This document shows, piece by piece, positions 1 to 13,300 of a stretch of DNA of 40,959 bases; the first letter of the stretch is position 1, and each line of letters begins with the position of its first letter. The notes under the pieces are model-generated. The model had not been told where the DNA came from. It did not search any database and saw only the letters and a program-made list of their open reading frames with translations. This DNA is from Chloromonas sp. AAM2 (lineage: Eukaryota > Chlorophyta > Chlorophyceae > Chlamydomonadales > Chlamydomonadaceae), in the NCBI GenBank assembly GCA_004335635.1, contig QAXH01003253.1, positions 1,254-42,212 on the forward strand, read 5' to 3'. The position numbers and the translations under genes were made by a program.

Positions 1-3000
1 CGCCGGCCTCTGCACAAGGTGTGTGCCCAACTTACCCATGATTGTGAACGCCGCTGCACAAGGTGTGTGCCCAACTTACCCATGATTGTGAACGCCGCTG
101 CCACCAGCGCTGCACGGCCCGAGGCGCCCCACCCGCCCGCATCACGCAGGTCCAACAGGCACTGCAACAAGGCGCTGCCCTGCAAGCCATACGTGTGTGC
201 GTGCGTGTTGTCAGCATGCAGCCCTGTGTCCAGTGGTCAGGCTTTCGGGGGCAGGATAGTAATGGCGTTCAGTCCAGGGAGGACTGCTCAGGGAGAGCAA
301 GCGCATGGACGGGTGCGTGCGTGTGCTTTGTACAACATGAAAGCCTGTTCCACGCTGTGCAGCGGTGCAGCCAGCTGTAGGAGACATCAAGCGCAAAGCT
401 TAGTTTTGTCAAGGTTGAGTTTTCCAAGCTGTGTCATGTTGGACATGACAGTCCACAGCCTACGAATAAACCAATAGTCCGCTCGCACAAGACCTGCTTG
501 CTATGAGCCAACAATTAGTGCCTACATTCACCAGTGACTTAGTAACACACTTCACAACAACAGTGTAGAGCTAAACACAACCCTCTCCCGCTCTCACCTT
601 TTCCTCGGATGTGCAGGCCACCACGTGCTCCATGAGCGTGTTGGCCGCCGCCAGGCGCAGCGCTAGCGGCACGCCCTGTGCAGCCAACAAGTCAACACAA
701 GTCGGAGAACGCACTTTCCGAACTTCCCAGGGCATGGGATGCATAACGAAGCCCTGCTGGAGTGGACTGCACAATTACCCTTCCGGAATGAAACCCAAGT
801 TGCAACATTGTTCCACTTTGCATACGTCTGTTGACACAGCCCTGACTGCCAACCCTGCATGTGAAGGTTCAGTGCGCAGCCCGCAGCCACCCCTTTCCGC
901 TCACTCTGGATGCGTACGTGTGCAGCGTGCGCCTGACGTTGCCCCTTGTCTCCCAGGAGAAGTCGCCCGACAGGCGGTAGGCCAGGCGGTGCATGGCCAT
1001 GAGGCAGGCACACCCTATCACGTAGTGGGGACTGGGAGACAGATCCTGGACAGGCAGAGCAAGGGCGCACCAGGGTCAGGAGCGAGCGCAGGGACCTTTG
1101 CACACCAGACGCACACTAGACAACGGGTCAAGTAACACTCCACAGGCTATCTCAGCATGCCAACAGTACTAATGGTTAACATCTTCACAAGACGTGTTTG
1201 ATAGGAGTGTGAGGTGGTCACGTGGAGAAATCGACATCCAACGTTTGAGTGATTTGAACGTTTTCAGTGATTAAAGAGGGCACAACTCCAGAAAACAATC
1301 CCAGCTGGTCAGCCACCAGCGCCCACCTCTAGCGCCATCCATCGGTCCAGTGCATGCAGCAGCCTCGCCAGCTGCTGGGGTGTGCTGGGCTGCATGTGGC
1401 CCACGGCCTCGAGGAAGCACGCCACCAACCCCGCATCGCTGCACAGGACACACGCAATGCACAAGGCACGATGGTCAAGTGAACTGCAGTCGAGTGTGCC
1501 GCTTGCATGGCAGGGCTGGTAACGCCTTGTCACAGTAGCAACCCCACCAATGCACACGCAGTACTGGGTCCTTCCCCCTGTGCCACATCCCACCTTCAAC
1601 CCTATGCCCAACAAGGCCCTCAACCCTGAGGCTTGTCCGCAAATAGCTATCCCCATCAATGCACCATTTTAGTACACAGACAGAGGGCCAGAGGGCCAGA
1701 GAGAGCGACATAGAGACAAAGGGTGAGGGCAAGAGGGAGAGCCAATCAAACCAGGCCTTAGGTCTTGAGACCACCTGTAAGGGTTATCGGAGTTGTCGCA
1801 GTGGTCCAGGAAGTCCAACACAGCGTCCATCGCCTCCTGGGAGCATCATAAGCAGACAGTGGAATAAGATGAGCACCAGCAATGACCCGGGGTGGCAACT
1901 GCGTGAGTTGCTGCATAGGATCAGTGTTGAAGGGATTCAGCAGGTGGTTAGATGGACCGCCAACAGTCGCTCGCTTGGCTCCACAGGCAGCATGTCACAA
2001 GCTCTTTCTGTGTGGCGGGCTTCACATGCGCATGAGAAACCCCCTTGTCTCATCACCGCCTTCCACGGCACGTGGTGCATGCCAAGTGACCTGTGACATG
2101 CACCTCATGCAACATGCGGCTATTTGTACTAACGCAGACCTGACTTCCCACCCGAAGCCAATATATGCCAAGGCTGACCAAACCAAACATCACGAAGACC
2201 TGCAATGCATGAGGATTGGGAACGTTGGCAGACGCGGGACGCGTGCCATGCACACCCTCCCTGCACACCCTCGCTGCACAGCCTCTCACCGGTGGCGACT
2301 TATCGCAGTCGCTCCTGAGCAGCCCTATGGCTATGGGCAGCGCTGACAGCACCACGTGCTCCGACAGGTCGGCAAAGCAGTTGGGCTTCAGGCTGAGTGT
2401 CACAGGGTCGTACAAGGACTCGTGGAGGTACCTGCTCAGTGATAATATAATCAACTATCAGAATTGAATTGCAACCATACAACCAGAAGCGCCTAATATT
2501 AGGAAATAAGTAGGGCCCAAGACGTCTTTGAACTGATCCCAAACCCCGCAAAGACCACATCTACAAGTCTGGCTAGATAGGTTGGAACTACAAGCGAATT
2601 CGATTTCTCTTGCCTGTCGTTGTTGCCAGCACCTTCAGTTTGGTTTGAGGTTAGAAACGTTGGGTGAGGCCTTTTTGCAAATGCCATGTACCTATGCTGC
2701 TGCTACTGCCGCTGCTGCTGCTGCTGCTGCAAGCCGGAGCAGCCATGCAGCAAGGGTGTAGCGATCAGCAGGACTCACCCTCCCAGCACCGGCAGAGCCA
2801 GGTCTGCCCCGGCCACCAGCCCCAGCGCCAGCGCCGCCTCCGCCCGAACTCGGCAGTACACGGCCGGGGAGCGCAGACAGGCCGACAGGGCGGACACAGC
2901 GGCAGCCGCACCCGGACCCGCAGCGCCTGCCAGGCCGGCCAGACCTGAATGGGCACACAATCATTATCACCATCATCGTTGCTTGGCATCCCCAAGACGA

Positions 3001-6000
3001 CGATGAGGAAATGCATGGTTTGTTCAAGAGCGTGGACGAGACCCGCAAAATCCGCCGGAGTATGATCAGCAGCATCATCATCGCTTGGCAGGCCAATAAA
3101 ACGCTTTAATGTGCGTGAATGATGCGCAGGTGGCAAGAGAGACTGAGCCCATGCATGACAACACATACATTTGAGGGGCGGACGTACTTCTGGGCACAGT
3201 TTGGAACGAGCGTGTCCAGCCGCTACACAGTCACACTTTTTAAGCTTACCCGCGAGGGGCCGACCTCAAACCTACTAGCCACTACCTGCTGTGCTGGACA
3301 CTACCTCACCTGCCACTGCCAGTGACTGCGCCACCACGTCCCTTGACTTCTCCAGCTGCGCCACCCAGGAGGCCTCTGGCTGGTACACCCTGGCCGTGCA
3401 CAGCCAGTCGCCTGAGGGGTCCAGTCGTGCGTAGAGCTGGGGCTGGCGGGGGCCCGCGCCGTCACCCTCCTCGGGGGCTGCTGCCTCCTCCTGGACAAGA
3501 CAACTGGGGGGATGCAGTAAGAACAACTGGCACCGCAACGCAAATGAACAGTGGAAACATGATAACGCAAGTCAACAGTAGCAGCATGATAACACAAATT
3601 ATAGCAGGAGCAGGACGGCCAATGCTATGGCAACCAATTGATAGCAGCACACTGCATGGCACAGCACTGTGTTCTTCAACATGATGAAATGCTGAGAGAG
3701 GAAGGCCATCAGAAGTGAGCTTGCTGTGCTGAACTCAAAAACGGAATCACATGGTTGAGAATACTGGACTTTTTTTTTCACAGTCCCATTGCATTGCGAC
3801 CTCTAACATACGTGCGATGATTCACCCAGTGTCTCTTGCTTATTGAGATACAATCTCCTACCTTGACCTCCTTAGCGTCTTCTTTCTGACCCTTTGTCTT
3901 CCTCCCGCCCGGTCTCTTGCCCGCAGGCTTTGTCTGCAGCTCCTGCCCCGCATGCAGTATGAGCGTGTCTCCATGGGAGAGCTTGATCACCACGTCAGTG
4001 CTGGCCTCGGCCTCGTGCAGAACAACCTACAAACGTGAAAGGAAACGGGCGTGCAAGGGTCTGAACGGAAGTGAGGAGCTGAGCATACAGTAGGAGAAAG
4101 GAAGGACCTTGCAGGCACAGGGCTCAGACTGTTAGTTGTGATGCTTGTAGCTGGCTGACATTCGTGTGGTTGCAAGGAACAGTTACACCATGAGTGCACT
4201 GTTGGCACCTTAGAATTGCTCTGGCCTACAGGCAGACACAGCTGATCGGTTTTTGACTGTTTTCGTGACCCGTGGACTACTGTGTAACACTACGGTAGCT
4301 GTCCAGTGTCAGCAACACACCTTTATTTTGTTCCCGTCGTCCTCCCCGCCCGCAGCCCGGGCCGCCCGGGCCGCCATGACCGCCGCCCGGTGGCACGCCT
4401 TGCTGCCGGACTGCCGCAGCACGAGGTCAACACTGCACGTGACAGGCCAGAGATGAAGCAGACCATGCATTTGTTGAAGGTGGCAACGCCAGTTTTAGCC
4501 TTACTGTGTAAACACAACGACCGCTTGGGTGCATGTGGTCGGTGTATCAAGTGACAGTAATCGAGTGGCATGCTTTGACATGCTCAAAAACGCTTAAAGT
4601 AATACGTAGCCTGCAAGACAGTCCATGTACGCCTCTCCTCAATTTTTTCAAGTGTAAACGCATCCAAGGGACCCTGTCTTCCTAGTGATGCAAGTCTTTT
4701 TCTGAGATTGCAATCCTCCTTTTGTCCATGCTTCTGCTGATGCAGTAGTACTCTCTGCACGCATACCCGGCCTCACCTGTTATTTTTCCTGTACACGACC
4801 CCCAGCTCGAACTCCGGACACCCCCTGCCGTATATCCAGCGCTGCGCAAAGGCCTCGATACCCTTGATGCCGGACTGCTTCTGCATGAGCTTGAGGAACT
4901 TGTCCGTGAGAATGTTGCGGCCCTTCACGGTCCAGTAGGCGGTGTGGGCCTTCAACACCTGACGAACAACAAGTAGGCAAAAAATTGCTTCGCGTCTTCT
5001 GGCACAAAAGTGTCGCATGCTCGAGATGCACGCACGTGCTTGTCTGTTTGTTCAAGGCATGCATGTACCAACTCAGGTCAAGAGCCCGTCAACACAGTTA
5101 TGCCTGTGTAGGGAAGAGAAGACGCGCTGTGATGTGAAGCTGACCTGCCCTCAGTAAGCAGGTGAACACCGACTCCACATGCCGCACACATGGCATGTGC
5201 ACATCACTCACCACTCCACCCAGTATGCGTTTGAACGTGTCCTCTCCAACACGTTTTTCGAACATGCGGATGACGGCTGCGGCCTTCCAGCGCCTGCAAA
5301 CACATTGACGCGTGTGTCAGTAAGGTGCACAGCTGAATGCCTGGCACACCACGTAAACCCCGGAGTTAGATTTCAGTCGCCCAGTTCGTGGTTGGAGTAG
5401 TAAGGGTGTGCTCAAGCCTTGCATGTAACCTAAACCCTGCCTTCATGTGCTGATTGCTATTTTGGGACTTTACATGGGCTTTCTGGACATGGCAAGGTAC
5501 CTGTGTCTTGGCAATTAACTGTGAGGTTCTGTATGGCTTCACACCTCAAGCTTCCCCGGCCAGTTCAAACCATTTTGATGAACACGCAAACCATGTTGTC
5601 GAATGGATGTTTGACAGCCATGAACAGGCTGCGGTGTCAGCGACATGGCCTACTTGTGCCCCTGACCATTCAGACTGCACACAACCCAATCATCATCATC
5701 ACCATCATTACATCATCATTACATAGCTTATCATGGTTGAACCCACGGTACCGCTAGGCGCTCAGCAGCAGCCGACACAACCCAATCACACTGACCTAAG
5801 TGGCCCCAGCTCCAGCTGTTCGGTCCCGTACATGCTGCCGTACGCCACCCCCTGTGGCGGCTGCAGGGCCGCATCCAGCGGCTGCTCCGCCCTGGCCCCA
5901 CCGCCACGTGCACTCAAGGGGGGCACGCCGCCGTTGTCGGCCTGGGCTAGCGCCTGCCGCTCCTTGTGGCGACGCCATGCAAGCTCATTCTGTGTGCAGC

Positions 6001-9000
6001 ATTAGACGCCACATTTACTGTATGGTTACCGGTCAACAAGCAGTGAAGGATGCATGGAACTTCAAGACATGCTCAATTTGCAATGCGTAAAGAGTCAAAA
6101 CAAATCTGCAAGGAATAACAGATGATGAATGTACAATGAACACACCAAGGCCTTTGGTTTGATACGTACTCCGCACGTTCATTGTCCACAACAGGTATAC
6201 AATAAATTGTACAATTGTACAGACCGGCCATTGCTCTTACAATTGAAACAATCAGTCATCATTAGTAACAAAACAAAGTAGCAAACAAGCACCATGGAAC
6301 AGCCTCTCCCGAGCACATCCCTTGTGCGAATTGCGCGCATCAACACGGATGCAAAAAGACGACAACATCAACTCCCCCACCACTGACCTTGCCCAGCCAC
6401 GCCGCCAGCCACACCTCCCCCATGTGCGCCGCCAGCCCCTCGAGCACCCATGCATCCTCGGTAGAAACGGGCAGCAGCAGCCCGCCGAACAAACATCGAG
6501 CCACGGCATCCGCTAACGCCAGGGTGGTGGCCACGGTGGGCTCAAGCGACTCGGGGCCAACCAGGAGAGAGGTGCTGGCCTGTGAGCCGATGCAGCACTA
6601 TGTTTCGACTCAAACTTCTTGACTCAGCAGATTTGAGATTCATGGCCCAAACTGCGACGCACTGCTTGATGATATTCGTCCTCCCAACTTCCAGTCAAGC
6701 TTGAATTTGGCAAGCTTGGCCTGTCGCTTAACACCACTCAATGGCCTGCCATCGCATGGATCTCAGACGACCATGCTCAGGTAATGAGCGACCACAGTCT
6801 GACCACCTGGTCTGAATGGTCAGCTGCTAATGGCATGATAGTGACTTCTAATTGTCTTCACCACCTCTATATTCCATCACTCAGGATAAGAACTGTTTAA
6901 ACTGCAGCGCTTCAGGCCCATGCAATGACATTCCAATAAGTTTCATCAGTCGTTTTAATGTATGTCTACCTCCTATTGTGTTGATGACTAGGAACTGAGG
7001 CCAACTTATGCCCCGGACTTAGCTTTTCGTTGTCTTCTTCACCACCTCAACGTTCCATGGCACGCACCAGTATGATGTTGCTGCCGACAATGAGTGGCGG
7101 GTCCCTCGCCCTGAACGCAGCCGCAGGCAGGAAGACCACGTGCAGCTGGTCAAATGGAAACCGACAGCCCAGGTACTTCTCGTATACCCTGAGTATGAGG
7201 TGCATGGGCCTGCTGGTGTGCGCCACCAGGGCCTCGCTGCCCTTGGGGCCAAAGGCGGTGATGGAGCAGGAGAAGGCGGCGTCCTGCAAATAGGTCAAGT
7301 CACAGAATGGAGTATATCCTCAGAGGAATGTCCTCTGAAGAAAGAAGCAACAAGAAAACTGGCAGATGTTTTCAAACAGAAAAGCATCACTCAAGCAAAA
7401 GCATTGAACCCCACAACTTGCATCTAGATTACTTTAGCAATGTCCAAGTAAACATGATATTGGGACAACATACTGCCTTGGTTTGCGCTGATTGGGCCAA
7501 TTTCATGGGTTGATTATCACTACCCAGGCCCAACCCCAGAGCCCATGAGCCCAAACACCTGCATCACATCACACTAATCTACCTGGCTCCACCCCACCCA
7601 ATCCTGGGTCAAAGGCCCGCTCAGGCCCAGCACCTGTTGCTTGGTCCCCGCCTTGCCCGCTTGCCCTGCGCCCGGCCCCGCCCGTCCCCCTGCCAGCGGT
7701 ACCACCGCCAGAGGTCCAGTGGCCAGCAGCACCTGGCTCACGTTGACAGGCACCTCAGACTCGAACACGTACGTGCGCGAGTGGGGGATCTGCGGAACAG
7801 GCACAGCCGGAGTGGAGCAGGGAGACGATTTCACCATGACTCGAGCACAACAGGGCGCATCTAGGGTAGTGTGTTGATAATCGGTGCATGCTCCACCAAT
7901 GACTGCCAGGCTATTGCAATATGCCGCTTGACAAGTCTGGACCCTCAGTTGTGCGACAGTCCTGAATGATGCGACAACAAAAGACTCAGCCAGTGTGAAT
8001 CATCAAGAGCGCAACCAGTAGCAAGGCATCTGAACACCCATAGTGACAAGTGCTCGTGCACACCGAACAGGACCTGGACAAACTTGATCGCACATTCACT
8101 TTGACTGTCCACGTGAACTGTAAGCACACGGCTGTCCAGACCTGGTTTGTCCTCATGTGGCATACTGGCCGGTCCAAGGTATTACCATGTTTCCTTAACA
8201 CAAAGGTCGCTCAAAGAGCATGCATGGCTGCTCACTCACCTGCTGACCATCCTCTGTCATCACGTGGGATAAACTGCACCGCTTCATCACACCATCACAC
8301 ACAGCCACGTGATCAGGCGGTACTGTCACGTGCATGGCGTATGTTGCTATTGTGCCAGCCACGTCAGAGCAGGGGAAGAGAGCACGTGCCCGGCGCAGCT
8401 GGGGGTCGGAAACCAAATACCGCTGTGCAGCCTTTTCCGCAGAAACGTCTTCACATGTGTCACACGAGTCGTGGCCTGGCACGAAAGAAACCGCAGATGT
8501 GCTTGAGGCGTCCACGCGCTTGCTGAATGCCACGTGGATTCTGATAGGCTGCGTGGGTGGTGCTGGTGGTGCTTGCTTCCCAGCCGCGGCATCGCCCTGC
8601 ATGCAGCGCATCATGAGCCACGCACATCATGAGCTACAACAAGACAACGTAAAACGTCTGTGTGTGTGTGTGTTGAAGTTATCCAGGAAGTTGTCTAGTG
8701 ACATGCAGGGAGCGGCAGCTGGGCTCAAAGCCGAATCAAAATGGCTTCCAACCAACTGGCCTACAATTCAAATTGGGAACAACGCAAATACGGACGTGGG
8801 AGTCATGCAGGAGCAGGCAGGTGATGTAGAACAGGCCAAGTGGACAGCTGTGAGGTGTACTCAGAGTTTCAAATCCTGCCTTGGACATACCTGTGTGATG
8901 GGCTGCTGCCCTGTGGCTGCTGGCTGGCTGGCTCCAGCACCGGATCCAGCCGCACCAGCTGCAACCTGTGGCTGACCACCAGCCACAGCTGCTGCTGCAT

Positions 9001-9877
9001 TCGCTTCCTTCCGGCTGCCTTCCTCCCCTCCCGCTGGCCCAGCTGCTGCGCCAGCTGCTGCCGGCTGCTCCTGCACCTGCTGCAGCTGCTGCTGGGCGTC
9101 CCAGCCAGCTGGCAGCTGGATCACCAGGTCTGGCTGCAGCTCATGAGCCACCATAGTCAGGTAGTTATAGTAGCCCTGCTCGGCAATATCTTTGACCTCT
9201 GTGGTTGGTCCCACTTCGGTTAAGTCAGGTTGAGGAGGTGGAGTAAGAGTGAACTCCGCAGGGAGGCCGTTGACTGCCACGCTGGTGATGGTGTGGCCTA
9301 GGGTGTGCAGGCCTATGCTGGTCTGGCCTGGTGCAGGCTGGGCTGCATGCACCTCCGTCCATCTGCACACAAGGATGCACATGAATGTTGAGGCTGCTGA
9401 ACGAAGGACTGGTTAGCTCAAGTCTGCTGTGGTTTGCCTCGTGTGATTTCCCTGGCCTCCTGCTGAACAGCCCGGACTGAAGACCAAACAACGACAACAA
9501 CAGAAGTGTGCAACAACTGCATCAGGGCGTTTGCATACTCAAGCATGGCGCGGCACCGCATCATCATCACCACATGATGGGACAAACATGCTAGTACATA
9601 GTGTGGCGGCCTATCGCATGAACATAGCAACAAAAAAGCACAGCGGCTGCTACATAGACTTCCTGTTGGGACGCCGCTGATGAAGCAGAGGCGCAGCCTA
9701 GCCCCAGCATGGGAGGACGAGCGCCGGGCTGCCACTGCTCGTCAAGGCCACATGCTCTTACTTGCCCACGTGCAGGCCATCTAATCCCAAAGAGTTTCCT
9801 TGCACTCACCCTCTGATTAGCCCTTTGGCAGGATTCACCACTAGGTGCACCTCCTGCCGCTGCACATTGGCCAGCAT
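1..9877 (-). CDS. TAF2: TFIID subunit TAF2 (M1-aminopeptidase-like), 3'-partial
   Basis: TAF2 is the large TFIID subunit that helps bind core promoter DNA in the nucleus; its N-terminal half has an M1 aminopeptidase fold without catalysis. Nineteen exons join in phase: 9877-9810, 9362-8891, 8596-8240, 7789-7634 (or to 7583), 7283-7068, 6579-6388, 5989-5796, 5293-5212, 4958-4777, 4432-4321, 4026-3862, 3490-3310, 2944-2779, 2431-2290, 1836-1775, 1438-1327, 1045-905, 675-598, 179-80, giving about 1059 residues before the window edge. Family landmarks I recognise are RARALFPCSD in exon 3, YEKYLGCRFPF in exon 5, FEKRVGEDTFKRIL in exon 8, VAQLEKSRDVVAQSLAV in exon 12 and DHCDNSDNPY in exon 15. No HExxH zinc site is seen, as expected for TAF2. 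The start is chosen because an in-frame TAG lies 17 codons upstream. Residues about 110-180 are a Gln/Ala/Gly-rich insert. The C-terminus lies off the window. Confidence 0.93.
10..97. repeat. 44-bp perfect tandem duplication across a TAF2 splice donor
   Basis: Positions 10-53 and 54-97 are identical. On the minus strand each unit holds the last 18 nt of the TAF2 exon at 179-80, its GTAAGT donor and 26 nt of intron ending in TGCAG. The intron therefore starts with a second copy of the exon end and donor. Only two copies are visible; the array could extend beyond the edge only if it is interrupted, since positions 1-9 do not match. Confidence 0.95.
2694..2730. repeat. Imperfect CTG trinucleotide repeat
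   Basis: A (CTG)n tract with two interruptions (CTA, CCG) lies in the TAF2 intron between exons 13 and 14. It produces poly-Leu, poly-Cys or poly-Ala shadow frames and is not thought to code. Confidence 0.85.
5689..5725. repeat. CAT/ATC-rich microsatellite
   Basis: CAT repeats interrupted by CAC and TACATC lie in the TAF2 intron between exons 7 and 8. A short frame here reads as poly-His, which is an artefact of the repeat. Confidence 0.8.
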
Positions 9878-10351
9878 CGTGGAGCCTTTGTCCCAGAGGT
9901 TGCACACACTGTGCAACCCACTGCACAGCTCCTAGCTGCTTCCAGAACAAGCCAGCGCGACAGAGGCCCTCAGCATGTTTTTGTTGGCTCTGGGGTTGTC
10001 GTTGATTTCAGGTGTTACCCAGACCCTGGCTTGCGTGTGAGATGCCAGGGCCTGCGCGCATGCGATACACGAGCTTACAGCAAGCAACTGTGTCACCGTC
10101 CAACCATCGATCGGCAACGCAAGGCAGGGAGGCGACGAAAAACCAGTCGCAACTGTCACAACCGTCATGACAAGATGCAGTACGGCGGTCTCGACAGTAG
10201 ACTTGTGCCGCGTATTGTGCTGCAGTCTCATTATAATAATCCATGCACGGGTAGCACAGGTTCCTCAGCAATTAGCCCAAGCTAGGTGTTGACCTGCTTG
10301 CGCATGCAGCCAATTATTGTGAAAACCAAGCTACCAGAAATCTGAGCAGCC
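9878..10351. promoter_or_regulatory. Divergent upstream region of TAF2 and the unknown gene
   Basis: This 474-bp stretch separates the start codons of TAF2 (minus) and the unrecognised gene (plus). By position it should carry both 5' UTRs and promoters. I see no clear TATA box and no other gene; short open frames on both strands lack any recognisable sequence. Confidence 0.5.
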
Positions 10352-13300
10352 ATGCTTGTGTTGATGGACTTCTGCCGGCCTGTTTGTACTCACGAGCCCC
10401 ACAGGCGCTGGACAGGCGTGTGCCAAGCACAGAGGCCACACAAAAGCCTCCATCCTAACCGACAGCACAGAGGTGAGTTTGGCGCGCAGTGTGCATGCTC
10501 GTGCCTGCATCAAACACACACTTTGCTCAATGATTGTTGCACTCTCAACAATGCCTGATCTTCAGGAGTAAATCCTCTTCTTGGCGATCCCAACCCTTGG
10601 ATTACTGTTGCTGCGCCGGAGCCACCAAACCAGGCACAGAAGTCACCAGTGAAGCGCAAGCGGCGATTCAATGGCAAAGATCCTCCTGATCAAGATGCTT
10701 TGCCTCACATTAGCCCCAGGGGGCGCAGGCATCGGTCTCTGCCACATGACATGATGCCAGCAGTCACCACCGCTCAGCCACCTGTCACCAGGGCGTGGCG
10801 AAGTGTGCCTGCTGACACGCATGAACCTACATATCAGGCGGCAGCTTTAGATCTCAGACAACAGACTCATTCACAAACATCGAGCATCAAGAGCAATCTG
10901 GCAAAACCAAGGACGTCGACAGCTGCAGCCAAGCAGGACCATCGCATGGGCCCTCTCTCCTTGCATACCCCCACCCTTCAGCCACAGCATCCAGCAGGCA
11001 AGCCCACGCCTGGTGCTAAGGCCCACACACCAAACCAACTGGTACAAGACCAGCACCTGCTAGACAGCAGCCAGGCGAATCTTGCAACTGCTCAGCATGT
11101 GGCAAGCGGCCACCAGTCACCACAGCCCTCATTTGGCTGTCACTTACTTAAGCATACACCAGGCGGGCTTTCAGGCCACAGAAACGGCAGCAGGTCAGCA
11201 GCAACTGTAAGCCATCCCCCTCAGTTAGCATCTGTCATGCACGAATTAGCAGCACCACCAGCACCAGCAGGCAGATACCTGCCGAACGGCTGGTCAGCAG
11301 CACCCACAAACCCCACACGGGCACTGCACCAAGCCTCCTGGGTGGCTTCACTGGCGGGCCCACTTGTCAGTGTACGGGGACCTATGCGGCGTCAGCGTCT
11401 GGGACCGCTTCGTGAACATGCCTATGCAGGCGTGTTTGGGCAGTCACAGCAGCTATGGTGGAGATGGCGGCAGTGGCTTACCAGCAAGCGGAAACGTCAA
11501 GCAACACCCCCTCTTCAGGACACACCTTGCTCCGCCTCTGAACGGGACCGGAACGAACTCTTGGATTCACTGAACACAGCTGCTCAGGCACCACATGCTG
11601 ATGCTAAGAGCGGGCTTTCGCTGAGCAGGTGTTCAGTGCAGGGTGGTGGCAGCGGCTGGCCTGAGCAGCAAGACAGTGTCACTGACATGGCACCTCTGGC
11701 GCTGACGGCTCTGACTATGGATGACTTGGGCCTTGATTTAGACGATGTGGAGGAAGGCATCACTGAGCCCATGCTGCGCAGGTGCGGTGGGTGGAGCTTG
11801 CATGCACAAGCAATGGAGGTTGCTGCGTTTGACCAGTGTAATACCTTGCCATTGGTACATTCCCTTCTACTCAAGAGCAGCACAAGCGCAAGCACTGAGG
11901 TATTAGGACGGGATGCACAGTCTTTGCAGCATTTGAGGCTGGCCTGGTGTGCTTGGGACATGCCCATTCGCTCAAATTGGATGGTGAAGACAGCATGAAT
12001 TGGTATCTTCAGCAGTACGTGCTTTCTGTGTGCTTTGTTTGTTCGTGTTCGCAAAGCATGTGCACCTTGCTTTGCTCCTGCTCACAAGCATGTGTGCTTC
12101 CTGCGTTCTTTGTGTCGAGCGTGTTCAATAGCATTTGGCCATTGCCATCCCTGCCACAGGTCCATGACCGAGATTGATCATGCACTGGCCGTCGCCACCT
12201 GGCAGCACCTCAGACTCCTCTCCTCTAAGGCAGCAACTGGCCGCACACGCCACCCCTACCACCGCCATCATTGCCCGCGTGTCCCGGTGATACGCATCTA
12301 CAAAGGGGGTGGCTATGTGGCGGCAGACCTGGCTGCCATGCTCAAGGTGCGGCTACGCAGGCTCTTTGTCAAGGAGCAACTTGTTAAGCCGGGGAGCATG
12401 TTGTGCGACAGCTCTACCTGAGCGGCTGCTGACCGTCCGTACACAGTCAAGGTTTCCACCAAACTGCGCTTGTGCGGTTTACAAAGCCTGACATTCAGCC
12501 CTGGCGCTCTGTGGTGATAGCTCTGCGCAAGAACTTGCTACAGAGGGCCTGAGACCTCCGTTTGTTTGCTGTCCGGTACTGAGATCTGCTTGTTCCATCA
12601 TATGGCCTGAGAGGGCGCACATCGCCCCACTTCAATGTACAGCTCATTGTGCTGTCGTTTCAGATAATAGAGCTGTATGCGGTACTATATAGTATTCTGT
12701 GTGATTACTGTATATCCCTTGCTCACTACTATCCCGTGCCTCCTACTGGTGCTGCCGCTGCAGGTGACAGGGCTGGAGGCTGTGTTGCGGCTGCAGCTGG
12801 AGCTGGCAGGGGCCCACTGCATCCTGGCCATGGCCCGGTGGAAGAATGGAAAACACGTGGACCTGCGACAGGTGAGAGGGGCAGCGGGTGTTAGCAAGGG
12901 CACCGCAAGCGCCGGCGTGCCCTTATTGAAAACTGCTTGTGCATTGTGCCATCTGATAACGTGAGAAAACGCTTCCAGCGTAATACGAGGCACGTACGGG
13001 GGGCGGCTTCTAGGCCGCTTCATGTTTTGATGGTCAACCAAACTTCCGGCATCTACAAGGCAACGTATGCGCCGTCTGGTGCACGGGGGCCAAACGCAGT
13101 CTCGGAGGTAGCTTATCTGTTGGCTGTTTGGATGTATGGTTTGCTTCTGATTGTGTGGCTTTGCTCATCCTGTTGGTGCAGCAAACTGCAGCCGCCCTGA
13201 GGCGGCGCATCCCCCTGGTGCTGACCCGCAGCCTGAGGCCACACGACGTGCTGCTGGCCCTGAGGCCCCTACTGTTGGACAGGGGTATCGTGCCAGGGCT

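Noticed and set aside
2664..3006. Leu-, Cys- and Arg-rich plus-strand frames
   Set aside because: They arise from the CTG repeat and as antisense shadows of TAF2 exon 13.
5454..5757. Frame with a poly-His run
   Set aside because: It comes from the CAT microsatellite in a TAF2 intron.
10649..11998. 449-codon frame from 10649 as an intact single-exon gene
   Set aside because: It begins at GTG, not ATG; the frame is open upstream to an acceptor at 10565 and joins an ATG exon in phase, and the downstream exons continue it.
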